From positions 1,922,001 through 1,986,000 of the forward strand of contig NZ_CP197171.1 of NCBI RefSeq assembly GCF_052055485.1: a stretch of DNA of 64,000 bases, given 5' to 3'. The position numbers and the translations under genes are program-made. The notes below the pieces were generated by a model, which made no database searches, was not told where the DNA came from, and saw nothing but the letters and a program-made list of their open reading frames with translations. Below, piece by piece: positions 54,233 to 63,730 of this stretch. Source of the DNA: Amphibacillus sp052055485 (GTDB lineage Bacteria; Bacillota; Bacilli; Bacillales; Amphibacillaceae). The number at the start of each line of letters is the position of its first letter. The first letter of the stretch is position 1.

Positions 54233-55391
54233 AGTGGGTACGTTAATTAAAGAAAATATTCGAGATTATGGGATGTATATTGCTTTATTTGCGATTATGC
54301 TCACCTTTAATTTGATGACAGATGGCATGTTTATGTCTTCCCGAAATATTAGTAATCTACTAGATTCAGCAGGATATATTGCTGTACTTGCTGTTGGGAT
54401 GACATTGGTTATTGTGATCCGGCATATTGATTTATCAGTCGGTTATGTAGCTGGTTTTCTAGGGGCTATTGCCGCAATTTTATTGATGCAGCAAGGAGTT
54501 CCTGTTTATATTGTCATTCCAATTATCTTAATTTTAGGTATCTTAATTGGACTTTTTAACGGTTTTCTTATTGCTCAGCTTGGTATCCCAGCGTTTGTTG
54601 CTTCATTGGCAGGCATGTTGATTTTCCGCGGGGCATTACTGCAAGTGACTGAAGGAACAGGAACAATTATTATCCCAAATGCGACTTTTAATGCAATTGG
54701 TAATGGCTTTATTCCGTCAATATCATTAGTGAAAGATCTACATCTCTTAACTTTAATTGTTGGATTACTAGGGATTGGATTTTATATCTATGGAGAGTTG
54801 AAGACAAGACATGATAAATTAAAATATAATTTTGAAGTGATGTCGTTAGGTATCTTTATCTTAAAGCTTGTCTTTATTTCATTAATTATTGGTTATATTA
54901 CATGGATTCTTGCTGGCTATAATGGTTTCTCATGGACAGTTATTATTGTCTTATTCGTAACACTAATCTATCATTTTATTTCGTCGAAAACAGTGCTTGG
55001 CCGGCAAATTTATGCGGTAGGAAGCAACCCTGAGGCCGCCCATTTAAGTGGGATTAATGTTAAAAAGATCACTTATATGGTGATGGCATCAATGTCAATG
55101 CTAGCGGCTCTTTCAGGGATCTTATACACAGCTAGATTACAATCAGCCACAACAACGGCAGGAATGTTATTTGAGCTTGATGCGATTGCAGCAGCCTATG
55201 TTGGTGGGGTTTCATCAGCAGGAGGGATTGGGAAAGTATCAGGTGCGATTGTCGGTGCAATTGTCATGGCCTCATTAACGAATGGAATGAATTTATTAGG
55301 CGTTGGTATTTCTTATCAATATATGATTCGCGGGGGTGTCTTAGCGGGTGCTGTTATATTTGATGTATTAACACGTAAAAAAGGAAAATAA
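54216..55391 (+). CDS. Sugar ABC transporter permease (XylH/GguB type)
   Basis: A 391-residue permease with about ten membrane spans, from ATG 54216 after CTGGAGGG; an upstream in-frame start would sit deeper in the ATPase gene. Motifs of the ribose/xylose permease family: NISNLLDSAGYIAVLAVGMTLVI, HIDLSVGYVAGF, AQLGIPAFVASLAGM and AIAAAYVGGVSSAGG. A larger central loop with two extra spans matches the XylH/GguB subgroup rather than RbsC. It completes the transporter operon. Confidence 0.93.
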   Translation: MKLFNEVGTLIKENIRDYGMYIALFAIMLTFNLMTDGMFMSSRNISNLLDSAGYIAVLAVGMTLVIVIRHIDLSVGYVAGFLGAIAAILLMQQGVPVYIVIPIILILGILIGLFNGFLIAQLGIPAFVASLAGMLIFRGALLQVTEGTGTIIIPNATFNAIGNGFIPSISLVKDLHLLTLIVGLLGIGFYIYGELKTRHDKLKYNFEVMSLGIFILKLVFISLIIGYITWILAGYNGFSWTVIIVLFVTLIYHFISSKTVLGRQIYAVGSNPEAAHLSGINVKKITYMVMASMSMLAALSGILYTARLQSATTTAGMLFELDAIAAAYVGGVSSAGGIGKVSGAIVGAIVMASLTNGMNLLGVGISYQYMIRGGVLAGAVIFDVLTRKKGK

Positions 55392-55495
55392 TCAAACAAG
55401 GAAAAGTGTAGGATCTTGCTAAAAAGAAGCGATTGAAGTGACATACTTAAGCTGAAAAAGTCGGTACTGGCTTATAAAGGCGACTAAATTTCTGA

Positions 55496-55562
55496 AATCT
55501 TGTGTAATAACCTATAGCTATCTCTGTAGTTACTTGAGAGAGAGATAGCTTTTCCTGAGCCT
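55496..55562. mobile_element. Remnant end of an IS256-family element
   Basis: About 65 bp starting AATCTTGTGTAATAACC and ending GATAGCTTTTCCTG are nearly identical to the left end of the IS256-family element at 44932, differing mainly in GGGG versus AGAG inside. No transposase is attached and no second end is seen. It marks an old insertion or deletion event. Between 55563 and 55820 no gene is visible, only short hairpins such as TAATAGA/TCTATTA. Confidence 0.7.
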
Positions 55563-55821
55563 GCCAATCAGGAAGCCTCCTTTTCACTTAAAGGCATAAG
55601 GTTGACTGAGCCTCTGATATTTCAGAAGTACCTTGCCTTTTTCTTGAGCCTTTTTCTCAGCCTCCTCAGAGAGGAGGGACATTTTTCTTGTGGAGGTTTT
55701 CAGACTGTATTTGTCCTATGGGAAAACAAGATATCTAATAGAGTTGTTCTATTAAACAAGTGAAAAGTACTCCAAGGAGCTGTTGCAAAATATATTTTAT
55801 TACAATTTCTTTTTATAGTCA

Positions 55822-56256
55822 TTTCTCCACTCTATCCTCCATTTCAAACAAAGTTTCAAGGTGAAATGATGGATAGAGTGCTTCTATCATTCATTACAAT
55901 CGAAAGCTCATGCTCAAATGATGAATAGAGTGCTTCTATCACTCATTACAATCGAAAACTCAAGCCCAAATGACGGATAGAGTGCTTCTATCACTCATTA
56001 CAATCGAAAACTCATGCTCAAATGACGGATAGAGTGCTTCTATTCCTCATTACAATCGAAAGCTCAAGCCCAAATGATGGATAGAGTGCTTCTATTCTTC
56101 ATTACAATCGAAAACTCATGCTCAAATGATGAATAGAGTGCTTCTATCACTCATTACAATCGAAAACTCAAGCCCAAATGACGGATAGAGTGCTTCTATC
56201 ACTCATTACAATCGAAAACTCATGCTCAAATGATGAATAGAGTGCTTCTATTACTC
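55822..56256. repeat. 52-bp tandem repeat array, eight units
   Basis: TAGAGTGCTTCTAT recurs at exactly 52-bp intervals (55874, 55926, 55978, 56030, 56082, 56134, 56186, 56238). Units alternate between ...CATGCTCAAATGA and ...AAGCCCAAATGA versions, hinting at a 104-bp higher-order unit. Each unit holds a small GATAGA/TCTATC-type hairpin. To the left an inverted segment (CACTCTATCCTCCATTTC, 55826) can pair with the first unit. No coding capacity is seen. Confidence 0.9.
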
Positions 56257-56435
56257 ATTCCTAGCGTAGGAGATAAAGGAAACACAGCGACGATGAGGAG
56301 GCGATGTTAACTTATCGTACAGAGCTGAGGGAAATTGCGCTAGTTGCTGGGCACTCGAAGCTGGTCGTGACCTACCTTCCAACAAATAGTTATCCACAAG
56401 TAAACATTTTATCATTTCCTATGCTAAAATTAAAA

Positions 56436-56460
56436 CTGCGAATCCTTTACTGATCCGCAG
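56436..56460 (-). terminator. Terminator of the rRNA methyltransferase gene
   Basis: On the minus strand CTGCGGATC and GATTCGCAG form a stem with one mismatch, followed by TTTTAATTTT, just past the stop of the gene at 56468. Confidence 0.7.
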
Positions 56461-56467
56461 CTTCAAA

Positions 56468-57661
56468 TTAACCTATTTTTTTAATAAAAACAACCTTCAA
56501 ATAATTTCCTTCTTTATATTGCGGATTTGTTGGAAAATCTTCTGGCAAGCGAAAGATCTCGACTATTTTATATTGAGCATTAGCTGCCTGAAAAGCTTGT
56601 GCAATGACTTTTTTGAATTTATTGATTCCAAAGCCACTATAATTCGTTGATGCGACAATCACACCATGATCTGCCGTAATCGAGATTGCCTGTTCTAGCA
56701 AACCAGCATAATCTTTTGATGCACTGAAGATTCGCTTTTTCGAACGAGCAAAACTTGGAGGATCAAGAATAACAGTATCAAAGCGTAAGCCTTTTTTCAC
56801 TGCATAATTAAAGTAATTGAAGACATCAATGACACGGATTTCATGTTCAGTTTCATCAAGGTCATTTATCTGAAATTGCTCAGTTGTTTTCGTTAAGCTG
56901 CGGTTAGCTAGGTCAACACTTACCGTTTGTTTAGCACCGCCCAAAGCCGCAGCAACAGAAAAAGCACCTGTATATGAAAAAGTATTCAAGACGGTTTTTC
57001 CTTTAGCATATCTGTTGCGAATCGCTTGACGAACATGACGTTGATCTAAGAAAATACCTGTCATAGGCCCATCATTTAAATCAACAGCGAAGTTGACATC
57101 ATTCTCTTTAATAATTAATGGAAAATCAGCACGTTCACCTGTAACAAAATCATCATCCTCGATATATTTTCCACCTGTGTTAAAGCGTTTCTTTTGATAA
57201 ATGCCTTTAAAAGACGTCAACTGTTTAAGTGCGGCAAGGATTTGTGGCTTGAATTGGTAAATACCTTCACTGTACCAAGTGATTAAAAAGTAACCTTGAT
57301 AATAATCGATCGCTAAGCCACCAATGCCATCCCCTTCATTATGAAAAACACGAAAGGCTGTTGTTGTTTGATCAGAGAATAAGGTACTACGTCGTGTTAA
57401 AGCCTGGCTTAGTTTATTAACAAAAAAAGCTTGATCAATCTGCTCCGCTTTATTTTGCGTTAACACCCAGCCATAGCCTTTATTTTGTTGACCATAATAA
57501 CCTCGACCAAGAAATTGCCCCTGTTGATCAACTAACTCAAAAATCTTTCCTTCTTTAAGTTGAGTTAATACTTCAATATTTTCAATCGCATCTTCTATTA
57601 ATCGTGGATATCCTGCTCGATATGGTTTGACATATTGATGATTGATTTTTATTTTTTGCAT
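56468..57661 (-). CDS. RlmI-type 23S rRNA cytosine methyltransferase
   Basis: A 397-residue protein with an N-terminal PUA domain (about 1-75), a central EEHEE-like domain and a C-terminal Rossmann SAM-methyltransferase. Motifs: NTFSYTGAFSVAAALGGA near 222 (SAM binding), SVDLANRSL, and VILDPPSFARSKK near 305-317. It resembles RlmI/YwbD-type m5C methyltransferases. It stands alone, upstream of its own terminator on the minus strand. The exact target base is inferred from the family. Confidence 0.88.
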   Translation of the reverse strand: MQKIKINHQYVKPYRAGYPRLIEDAIENIEVLTQLKEGKIFELVDQQGQFLGRGYYGQQNKGYGWVLTQNKAEQIDQAFFVNKLSQALTRRSTLFSDQTTTAFRVFHNEGDGIGGLAIDYYQGYFLITWYSEGIYQFKPQILAALKQLTSFKGIYQKKRFNTGGKYIEDDDFVTGERADFPLIIKENDVNFAVDLNDGPMTGIFLDQRHVRQAIRNRYAKGKTVLNTFSYTGAFSVAAALGGAKQTVSVDLANRSLTKTTEQFQINDLDETEHEIRVIDVFNYFNYAVKKGLRFDTVILDPPSFARSKKRIFSASKDYAGLLEQAISITADHGVIVASTNYSGFGINKFKKVIAQAFQAANAQYKIVEIFRLPEDFPTNPQYKEGNYLKVVFIKKIG

Positions 57662-57742
57662 AGAGTTCCATCCTTTAAAAGTGGTTTAGTCTTTATTTAG
57701 CATAGCATGTTAAGTTCACAGGAACAAATTCCAGCTAAGCGG

Positions 57743-58666
57743 CTAAAATAATAACCGAGCTAAATAAATCACAACGGTAACGGTTACCGCACTAGCAAGC
57801 GTCGAAAACAAAACCGTTTGAGTGGCAAAAGCCGGATCATCACTATATTCCTGTGCAATCACTGAGCTGTTTACTGATGTCGGCATAGCAGAAGCAATAA
57901 ACAACGCTTGAGCCGTGATCCCCTCGATACCAAATACGATAATCATGAAATAAGCAATCAAAGGACCACAAATTAAGCGAACAACTAAACTTAAATAAAC
58001 AATACTAAGTCCTTTTGTTAATTTAATTGTTGCCACTTGTGCACCCAAAGTTAATAAGGCGATTGCAATCATTGAATCTGCAATATAATTTGCAGGTACA
58101 AGTACAAAGTCAGGTAAAGGAACATTGAAGACATTTAACAAAATACCAGCAAGTAATCCATAAAGAACAGGCATGCGAAAATAACCGAGCATAGCTTTTA
58201 AGGTTCCCTTATTTGCCGCTCTTAATGAGAAAATACCATATGAAAAAATGAACATATTTTGAAACGTTAACGCGATAACCTGAATTGACATTGCCAAAGG
58301 ATTACCTTGAAATACAAGCGCATTGACTGGAATACCATAATTACCAGAGTTATAAAAAATCGCACTATTGGTAAATAAGGTTTGTCTATTTCGATCTAAT
58401 TTGATTATTTTTCCGAGCAATCTTGATAAAATAAAAAGAATAATGACAAAAAGAACAAAAAAGAAAAATATCTTAAAAAAGAATCCTCCTGAAAACTCAG
58501 CATGGTAAAGCGCATTAAATATAAATCCTGGTGCCAAAAAGTAAATATTAATTTTAGCCAGAGTAGATAAATCCAGTTTGAATTTAATTTGCATAATAAA
58601 ACCAAGTAGCATCATAACAAAAACAGGTCCAATAATTTCTCTTAAAATAAGTGATAATTCTGCCAT
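57743..58666 (-). CDS. AEC (auxin efflux carrier) family transporter
   Basis: A 307-residue membrane protein with about ten spans in two inverted five-helix halves. NSAIFYNSGNYGIPVNALVF near 100 and SAMPTSVNSSVIAQEY near 268 are the paired family motifs. AEC members in Bacillota export or import organic acids such as malate; the substrate cannot be told here. The ATG is preceded by CGGAGGG. It is transcribed on the minus strand, divergent from the small membrane protein genes at 58790. Confidence 0.87.
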   Translation of the reverse strand: MAELSLILREIIGPVFVMMLLGFIMQIKFKLDLSTLAKINIYFLAPGFIFNALYHAEFSGGFFFKIFFFFVLFVIILFILSRLLGKIIKLDRNRQTLFTNSAIFYNSGNYGIPVNALVFQGNPLAMSIQVIALTFQNMFIFSYGIFSLRAANKGTLKAMLGYFRMPVLYGLLAGILLNVFNVPLPDFVLVPANYIADSMIAIALLTLGAQVATIKLTKGLSIVYLSLVVRLICGPLIAYFMIIVFGIEGITAQALFIASAMPTSVNSSVIAQEYSDDPAFATQTVLFSTLASAVTVTVVIYLARLLF

Positions 58667-58789
58667 GCATTCCCTCCGTTTCCATCAGAAAGTTATCTAT
58701 TAAGTATAACGAAATTATTTCTTATTGTCATGGTGCGGAATGATTCTGTTATAGTGAACATATAGTTATTCAATTTTAATGGAGATATA

Positions 58790-59032
58790 ATGAAATTAAT
58801 TAACTTAAGTAGTGGATTGATCATGATGTGGTTTGTCTTAAGCATTGGAGGATCGATTGGTCTTGCTCTAATTGGTTTAGGATCACTTATCTATTTTCAA
58901 CAGGCAGCTGATCTTGTCAATGTATTCAATGACAAAAAGCACAACAAAGCAAAGGCTTCGATTATGTTCGGTAAATATCTTACTACAATCGGGATAATGA
59001 TTATCTTGATAAGTGCAACGGGTATTTTTTAA
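58790..59032 (+). CDS. Small two-span membrane protein
   Basis: An 80-residue protein with one long hydrophobic segment at about 8-36, a charged loop (NDKKHNKAKASIM) and a second segment at about 60-78. The start follows ATGGAGAT. No family is recognised. Its stop (TAATG) overlaps the start of the next small gene by one base, so the two are translationally coupled. Confidence 0.6.
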   Translation: MKLINLSSGLIMMWFVLSIGGSIGLALIGLGSLIYFQQAADLVNVFNDKKHNKAKASIMFGKYLTTIGIMIILISATGIF

Positions 59033-59139
59033 TGGAAAAATTTCATCCTTATATTTTGATTGGACTCCTAGTAGTCTGTATAATCGGTATCGGACTCTCT
59101 ATCCGCCGACTCAACCGCAATTGCAAAAAAGATAGTTAG
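59032..59139 (+). CDS. 35-residue single-span membrane peptide
   Basis: The ATG overlaps the stop of the preceding gene (TAATG). The peptide has a hydrophobic span (YILIGLLVVCIIGIGLSI) and a basic tail (RRLNRNCKKDS). The terminator stem begins within its last codons. Coupling and hydrophobic pattern suggest a real gene; the function is unknown, with a small regulator of a transporter or a phage-derived peptide as possibilities. Confidence 0.5.
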   Translation: MEKFHPYILIGLLVVCIIGIGLSIRRLNRNCKKDS

Positions 59140-59165
59140 CCATCTCATCACTAACTATCTTTTTT
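59125..59165. terminator. Bidirectional terminator
   Basis: AAAAAAGATAGTTAG and CTAACTATCTTTTTT form a 15-bp stem with an 11-nt loop. It can end transcription of the small membrane genes on the plus strand and of the binding-protein gene at 59206 on the minus strand. Confidence 0.85.
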
Positions 59166-59205
59166 ATCCCAATTTTCACGCATTGAAATCAGAGCGATAA
59201 CCGTT

Positions 59206-60315
59206 TTATTCATTTATATCATTGTTTGACGTGGACTCAGTTTGGTAAATGTCATCAGCTTGATGAAAACCATCGGCAATAATGGTTTCTTCAATATTAT
59301 CTTTTGTGACAGCAACAGGGGTTAAAAAAACGGTTGGTACATCTTTTTTGCCATTATTAATGGTTTGATTCGTTTCAATCGTTTCGCCTCGTGCCATTCG
59401 TATAGCAATATCTGCTGCTTGCTCAGTTAATGATTTAATCGATTTATACACCGTCATCACCTGTCCGCCACTAATAATCCTTTGTAAACCCAACAGTTCA
59501 GCATCTTGACCAACAATCGGGACTTTCCCAGCTAATCCTTGTTCTTCCAAAGCTTCGAATACAGCTCCAGCTGTTGCATCATTAGCAGCGATGACTGCAT
59601 CAATGTTATTATCATTTGCTTTTAAAGCAGCTCGCATATTTAATTTTGCATTAATTGGCAGCCATGCATCTGTCCATTGATCATAGACGACTGTAATATC
59701 GCCTTGCTCAATAAAAGGTTGCAGAACGCTGTAGACCCCTTCTCGCATCAAGTGAGCATTATTATCAGTCGCTGGGCCGCCAATATACACATAATTTCCT
59801 TTGGGAACTAACTCGGTCATTGTCTCCGCTTGTAGGATACCAATCTTCTCATTGTCAAAAGAAACATACAAATCAATATTGGCATTTTTGACTAATCGAT
59901 CATATGAGATAACAGGGATCTCTGCCATTTGTGCTTTCCCTACAATCGTTGCAGCCGCCTCAGCATTATGAGGGACGAGTACTAATAAATCAATTCCTTG
60001 ACTAATTAAGGTTTCAGCCTGAGCAATCTGCAAGGCATCATTTCCATTCGCTGCTTTGACCTCAACCTTTGCACCTAGAGCTTCAACCGCTTCAACAAAC
60101 ATATCTCGGTCTTTCTCCCAACGTTCTTCCTCTAACGTATCCATTGAAAGCCCGATTTTTAATGCCTCATTTAATACCCCTTCATCCTCTTCTGCAAAAT
60201 TCTGCTCTAAATGAAATCGATCACTTTTATCGTTGTATTCATCTGTGGAACTTGTACACCCAATCAACATCACTAAATTGAACAAAACGACTAGGATTAA
60301 TGGACTTTTTTTCAT
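59206..60315 (-). CDS. Sugar-binding lipoprotein (XylF-like), probable sensor partner
   Basis: A 369-residue lipoprotein; I use ATG 60315, although TTG 60321 (GGGGG upstream) is possible. The signal peptide ends at the lipobox LIGC (Cys20). The fold is the same XylF/ChvE class as the protein at 51428: IGLSMDTLEEERW, ISQGIDLLVLVPHNAEAA, IPVISYDRLV, YIGGPATDNNAHLM and IVGQDAELLGLQRI. No ATPase or permease follows, and a two-component system lies upstream on the same strand. A sensory role feeding the kinase is therefore plausible, or it serves the transporter as a second receptor. Confidence 0.85.
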   Translation of the reverse strand: MKKSPLILVVLFNLVMLIGCTSSTDEYNDKSDRFHLEQNFAEEDEGVLNEALKIGLSMDTLEEERWEKDRDMFVEAVEALGAKVEVKAANGNDALQIAQAETLISQGIDLLVLVPHNAEAAATIVGKAQMAEIPVISYDRLVKNANIDLYVSFDNEKIGILQAETMTELVPKGNYVYIGGPATDNNAHLMREGVYSVLQPFIEQGDITVVYDQWTDAWLPINAKLNMRAALKANDNNIDAVIAANDATAGAVFEALEEQGLAGKVPIVGQDAELLGLQRIISGGQVMTVYKSIKSLTEQAADIAIRMARGETIETNQTINNGKKDVPTVFLTPVAVTKDNIEETIIADGFHQADDIYQTESTSNNDINE

Positions 60316-60321
60316 TATCAA

Positions 60322-60750
60322 TGGTCTTTACCCCCATCCCTCTATCTTCGCTAACATCACTAACTTAAAAAAAGAGGATAGAACTTAGTTCTTTACTGTT
60401 TGGCCAAGTAAGATGTTGACTCCAAGAAGCCTTTTTCGTTTGTGCTTTGCTTGTACATGAATGTGCTGGCTTCATTGTTCAAATAAAATGTCGTGAGAAT
60501 GCTTTGGATGACTAGTCTTTCTTATACCTAGAGTCTTAGTGTTTTTGCTACTTCACATATCTCCTTTGAAACTCAAAATCATTATGCTTACCATCTCATT
60601 GCTTCGCAGCTTTCCACAGTACGGTTACTCAATCGCCCCAAGAGCATTGCGATTCTGAATAAGAAAACCACTTATTCTGACGGTGGGGATGCTCCACTCA
60701 TTTTAACTGCGACACATGCTGATATTTTAGATGTTTAAGCTATAACATAG
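60322..60750. other. Intergenic region with a degenerate dispersed-repeat copy
   Basis: About 430 bp. At 60610-60690 it shows pieces of the dispersed repeat seen at 36220 and 42455: CGGTTACTC, ATCGCCCC, TTGCGATTCTGAATAAG and a palindrome around ACTTATTC. No gene is visible. It separates the binding-protein gene from the response regulator, so the two may be separate transcripts. Confidence 0.45.
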
Positions 60751-62289
60751 TTAATGATTAACTAGGCTTTTTTCTCGATAAGTCATGGGTGAAACACCAG
60801 TTGACTTTTTGAAAACTTTACTAAAATAGTTTGGATCATGATAGCCGACATCCAGGGCAATTTCTTTAATACTTTTTTCCGGATCTTGAATCAATGTTTT
60901 TGCCTGTTCGATTCGGCATTCAGTTAAAAAATCAATATAATTAATACCTAGTTTTTCCTTAAACATTTTACTTATATAAATCGTACTTAGCCCAGCACGA
61001 TCTGCTAAAAAATCAAGTGAAATATCTTCATTAGAATGGTCAATAATGTACTGTTTAATCTGTTTAATACTATCAAGTTCTAAATCGTGATGATAGTCAT
61101 GATATCGCTTTTTAAGGCGCTTGAGATACAAACGAATTTCCTCAATAAATTGCTGATAGGTTTGGCTATAGAGTTTGATCGATTCCCATTCCACATGAAT
61201 ATTCATTTCATCTAGTATTCTAGCAATCATCCAAATCAGCTCTAATATTCTCTCCTGAGTATTTCTGAGTGGCGTATGTTCTTTTTCATAGCATTGAATA
61301 AGAGAAACAAATTTTTGGGCAATGTTATCCCACTCTCCTAAACGGACCTGATCAAAAAATTGGTGATTCCGATATTTTTCAAATTGATGATCACAACGAT
61401 TATCACCAACGGGAACATCCTGATAAAAACGATATTGGTTCAAACGATCCATGTCGAACATCGCAATTAACGCTTCATGGTACGATTTCTGCACTTGATC
61501 AAGTGAATCATATGGATTTCCGATACCGACTATCCATCCTTGATCAATTGTATCTCGATTTTTTTTAAAAGTATGATGAACCAATGTCGTCGCCTGAGCA
61601 CGGAAGGTCTTCTTTTGGTTACGAAATACAATGACCGGAAACTGCCTGCCATAAAGGGCACCAACCCAGACATTTCCTGCTTGCTTAATTCGATTGACTG
61701 TCGCTGGATATTGATTCTCTAATCCTTCTGGCAGCAAAACAACAAAAACAAAAATCTGCTCAGTTGACTTGATCTCAAGCATCTCCATCATCATATCAAT
61801 ATGCACATCATGAACATGATCAAACAATAACTGTGTAACCATGTCTGTTTCGACCACACGTTTAGATTTTTGAAAATGAAGGTTTTGTTTTGCCTGCTTC
61901 GTATCGGCTTCCTTTTCTTTTTTTATTTGATCAATCACTTGTCCAACTGTAGATGTAATTTCACTCACTTTACTTGGCTTCAAGATATAATCTTTAGCTC
62001 CGAGCTTTATAGCTTGTTTGGCATAAGCAAAAGTATCATAGGCTGTCACCATAATAAATTTAGGGTGTTGCGATTCATTTTTGATTTGTTCAATTGCTGC
62101 TAAACCATTCATACCTGGCATCTTAATATCCATTAAGATCAGATCAGGTTCAAAAGTTCTTGCAGACTCAACAGCTGTTTTACCATTTTTAGCTTCTTTT
62201 ATTTCAAGATCTGAGAAAGCATCAGATAGAATGACATTCATACTTTTACGCTCAATTTCCTCATCATCAACGATCAATATCTTAAACAT
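60751..62289 (-). CDS. YesN/AraC-type response regulator
   Basis: A 512-residue regulator. The receiver domain (1-120) has the acidic DDEE pocket near 8-11, phospho-accepting Asp in LILMDIKMPGMNG near 55, and Lys in ILKPS near 105. A long middle region is followed by two AraC helix-turn-helix motifs (SLDFLADRAGLSTIYISKMFKEKLG and SIKEIALDVGYHDPNYFSKVFKK). Such regulators activate sugar uptake operons. The gene overlaps the kinase gene by 8 bp. The likely target is the transporter promoter at 51359. Confidence 0.92.
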   Translation of the reverse strand: MFKILIVDDEEIERKSMNVILSDAFSDLEIKEAKNGKTAVESARTFEPDLILMDIKMPGMNGLAAIEQIKNESQHPKFIMVTAYDTFAYAKQAIKLGAKDYILKPSKVSEITSTVGQVIDQIKKEKEADTKQAKQNLHFQKSKRVVETDMVTQLLFDHVHDVHIDMMMEMLEIKSTEQIFVFVVLLPEGLENQYPATVNRIKQAGNVWVGALYGRQFPVIVFRNQKKTFRAQATTLVHHTFKKNRDTIDQGWIVGIGNPYDSLDQVQKSYHEALIAMFDMDRLNQYRFYQDVPVGDNRCDHQFEKYRNHQFFDQVRLGEWDNIAQKFVSLIQCYEKEHTPLRNTQERILELIWMIARILDEMNIHVEWESIKLYSQTYQQFIEEIRLYLKRLKKRYHDYHHDLELDSIKQIKQYIIDHSNEDISLDFLADRAGLSTIYISKMFKEKLGINYIDFLTECRIEQAKTLIQDPEKSIKEIALDVGYHDPNYFSKVFKKSTGVSPMTYREKSLVNH

Positions 62290-63730
62290 CTTGAGTGACC
62301 CCCTTTTGTTTAGGAAGTTGTAAACTCACTTTTGTTCCTTGATTACATTGACTATCAATCTTAACTAAATCGTCTGACCCATAAAAAATGCGGAGCCGCT
62401 TAATCACATTAGTAAATCCAATTCCCGTTGAATGACCTTCTCTCTGCACTAATACTCCTTGACTTAATTGTTGTTTTTTCTCTTCACTCATTCCTGGACC
62501 ATCATCTTCAATTTCGATTAAAACGGAGTCAGCTTGATTAATAATGCGAAAATATAACTGTCCACCCGCTTCTCTAGGTTCGATTGCATGAATCACTGCA
62601 TTTTCAATGATTGGTTGTAGGGTTAAAGCAGGAATTTTTATATTTAAAACATTTGGATTAATATCTTCATAAAATTGAAGGCGATCGGTAAAGCGTGTCT
62701 TTTGAATATCAATATACTGTCTTAATACAGTCACTTCATCATATAAAGTGACTGAACGATTTAATTGCTTTAAATTATAGCGTAATAAACCAGCCACATC
62801 TACGAGTAAGTCACTCGTCTCTATCGCCCCTTCTAAATAAGCTTTCTTTGAAACGGTATTCAATGTATTAAATAGAAAATGAGGATTAATTTGACTTTGT
62901 AAGCTCCGAAATTGACTTTCTTGCAACAGCAATTTACTCTCTTGTAATTCCTTTTCTAACTGTGCCTTCAATTGAATTTCAGAAATAAGATTGTTGATAT
63001 TTAACCGCATCCGATTAAATGTTTTTGCTAAAAAGGCCATTTCATCATTTGAGTCGACTTGAACTTCGGAATCAAAGCGACCTTGAGACAACTCATTAGC
63101 CGCCTCTGTTAATTGATAAATCGGACGTGTAATACTGCGCGAAATCGTATAGGTCATTATGATCAAACTAAACGTTAGAAATAAAAATAGCCAAATTCCT
63201 AGTTGGTTAATATCAGTCGATTGATTAATAATATGTCGGTAAAAACTGTCATATGTTTTCAACTCTTTATCGACAAGGGCTAAGGTCGTATCTGAAATAT
63301 AATTAGCTATTCGGGAGGCATCGTTAAATTCACGAATGGCAGATTCGGAGTCCTCCTGTGCATGCAAGCTAATGGAACGATCTACCGTCTCTATTAAACT
63401 ATCAGTCAAATGGATATAGTTAACTAATTCAAATTCATTTTCTTGATAGCCCAGTGCCCAAATATTTGCTTCATTGTCACTAAGCTCCTGCTTAACACGA
63501 TCAATTTTTCCAAGATGATCTGTCGAAGACGTGGATAAATACTGATTTAAATCGGTAATTAACTGTTGACTCGACACATTTACCTCATTCAATAATAAGT
63601 ACCGTTGTAAAATTTCGTTATATTGTTCTTGAGTTTGACGATTGTAAACAGTTAGGGCTAACCAAATAACAAGCATCATAACGACAGTAACCGTTGTTAA
63701 GGTAAGGATCTTTCTTCGAATCGTATTCAT
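62282..63730 (-). CDS. YesM/LytS-type sensor histidine kinase
   Basis: A 482-residue kinase with a membrane segment at 10-28, an extracellular helical region (30-175), a second segment at 176-196, a HAMP domain at about 197-250, a coiled coil, and the His_kinase module with His284 in INPHFLFNTLN. The ATP-binding part has QPIIENAVIHAIEP and EDDGPGMSEEK. It is a YesM-type sensor; the external helical domain has no obvious sugar-binding fold, so a separate binding protein may present the signal. It overlaps the binding-protein gene upstream by 4 bp and the regulator by 8 bp. Confidence 0.92.
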   Translation of the reverse strand: MNTIRRKILTLTTVTVVMMLVIWLALTVYNRQTQEQYNEILQRYLLLNEVNVSSQQLITDLNQYLSTSSTDHLGKIDRVKQELSDNEANIWALGYQENEFELVNYIHLTDSLIETVDRSISLHAQEDSESAIREFNDASRIANYISDTTLALVDKELKTYDSFYRHIINQSTDINQLGIWLFLFLTFSLIIMTYTISRSITRPIYQLTEAANELSQGRFDSEVQVDSNDEMAFLAKTFNRMRLNINNLISEIQLKAQLEKELQESKLLLQESQFRSLQSQINPHFLFNTLNTVSKKAYLEGAIETSDLLVDVAGLLRYNLKQLNRSVTLYDEVTVLRQYIDIQKTRFTDRLQFYEDINPNVLNIKIPALTLQPIIENAVIHAIEPREAGGQLYFRIINQADSVLIEIEDDGPGMSEEKKQQLSQGVLVQREGHSTGIGFTNVIKRLRIFYGSDDLVKIDSQCNQGTKVSLQLPKQKGVTQDV

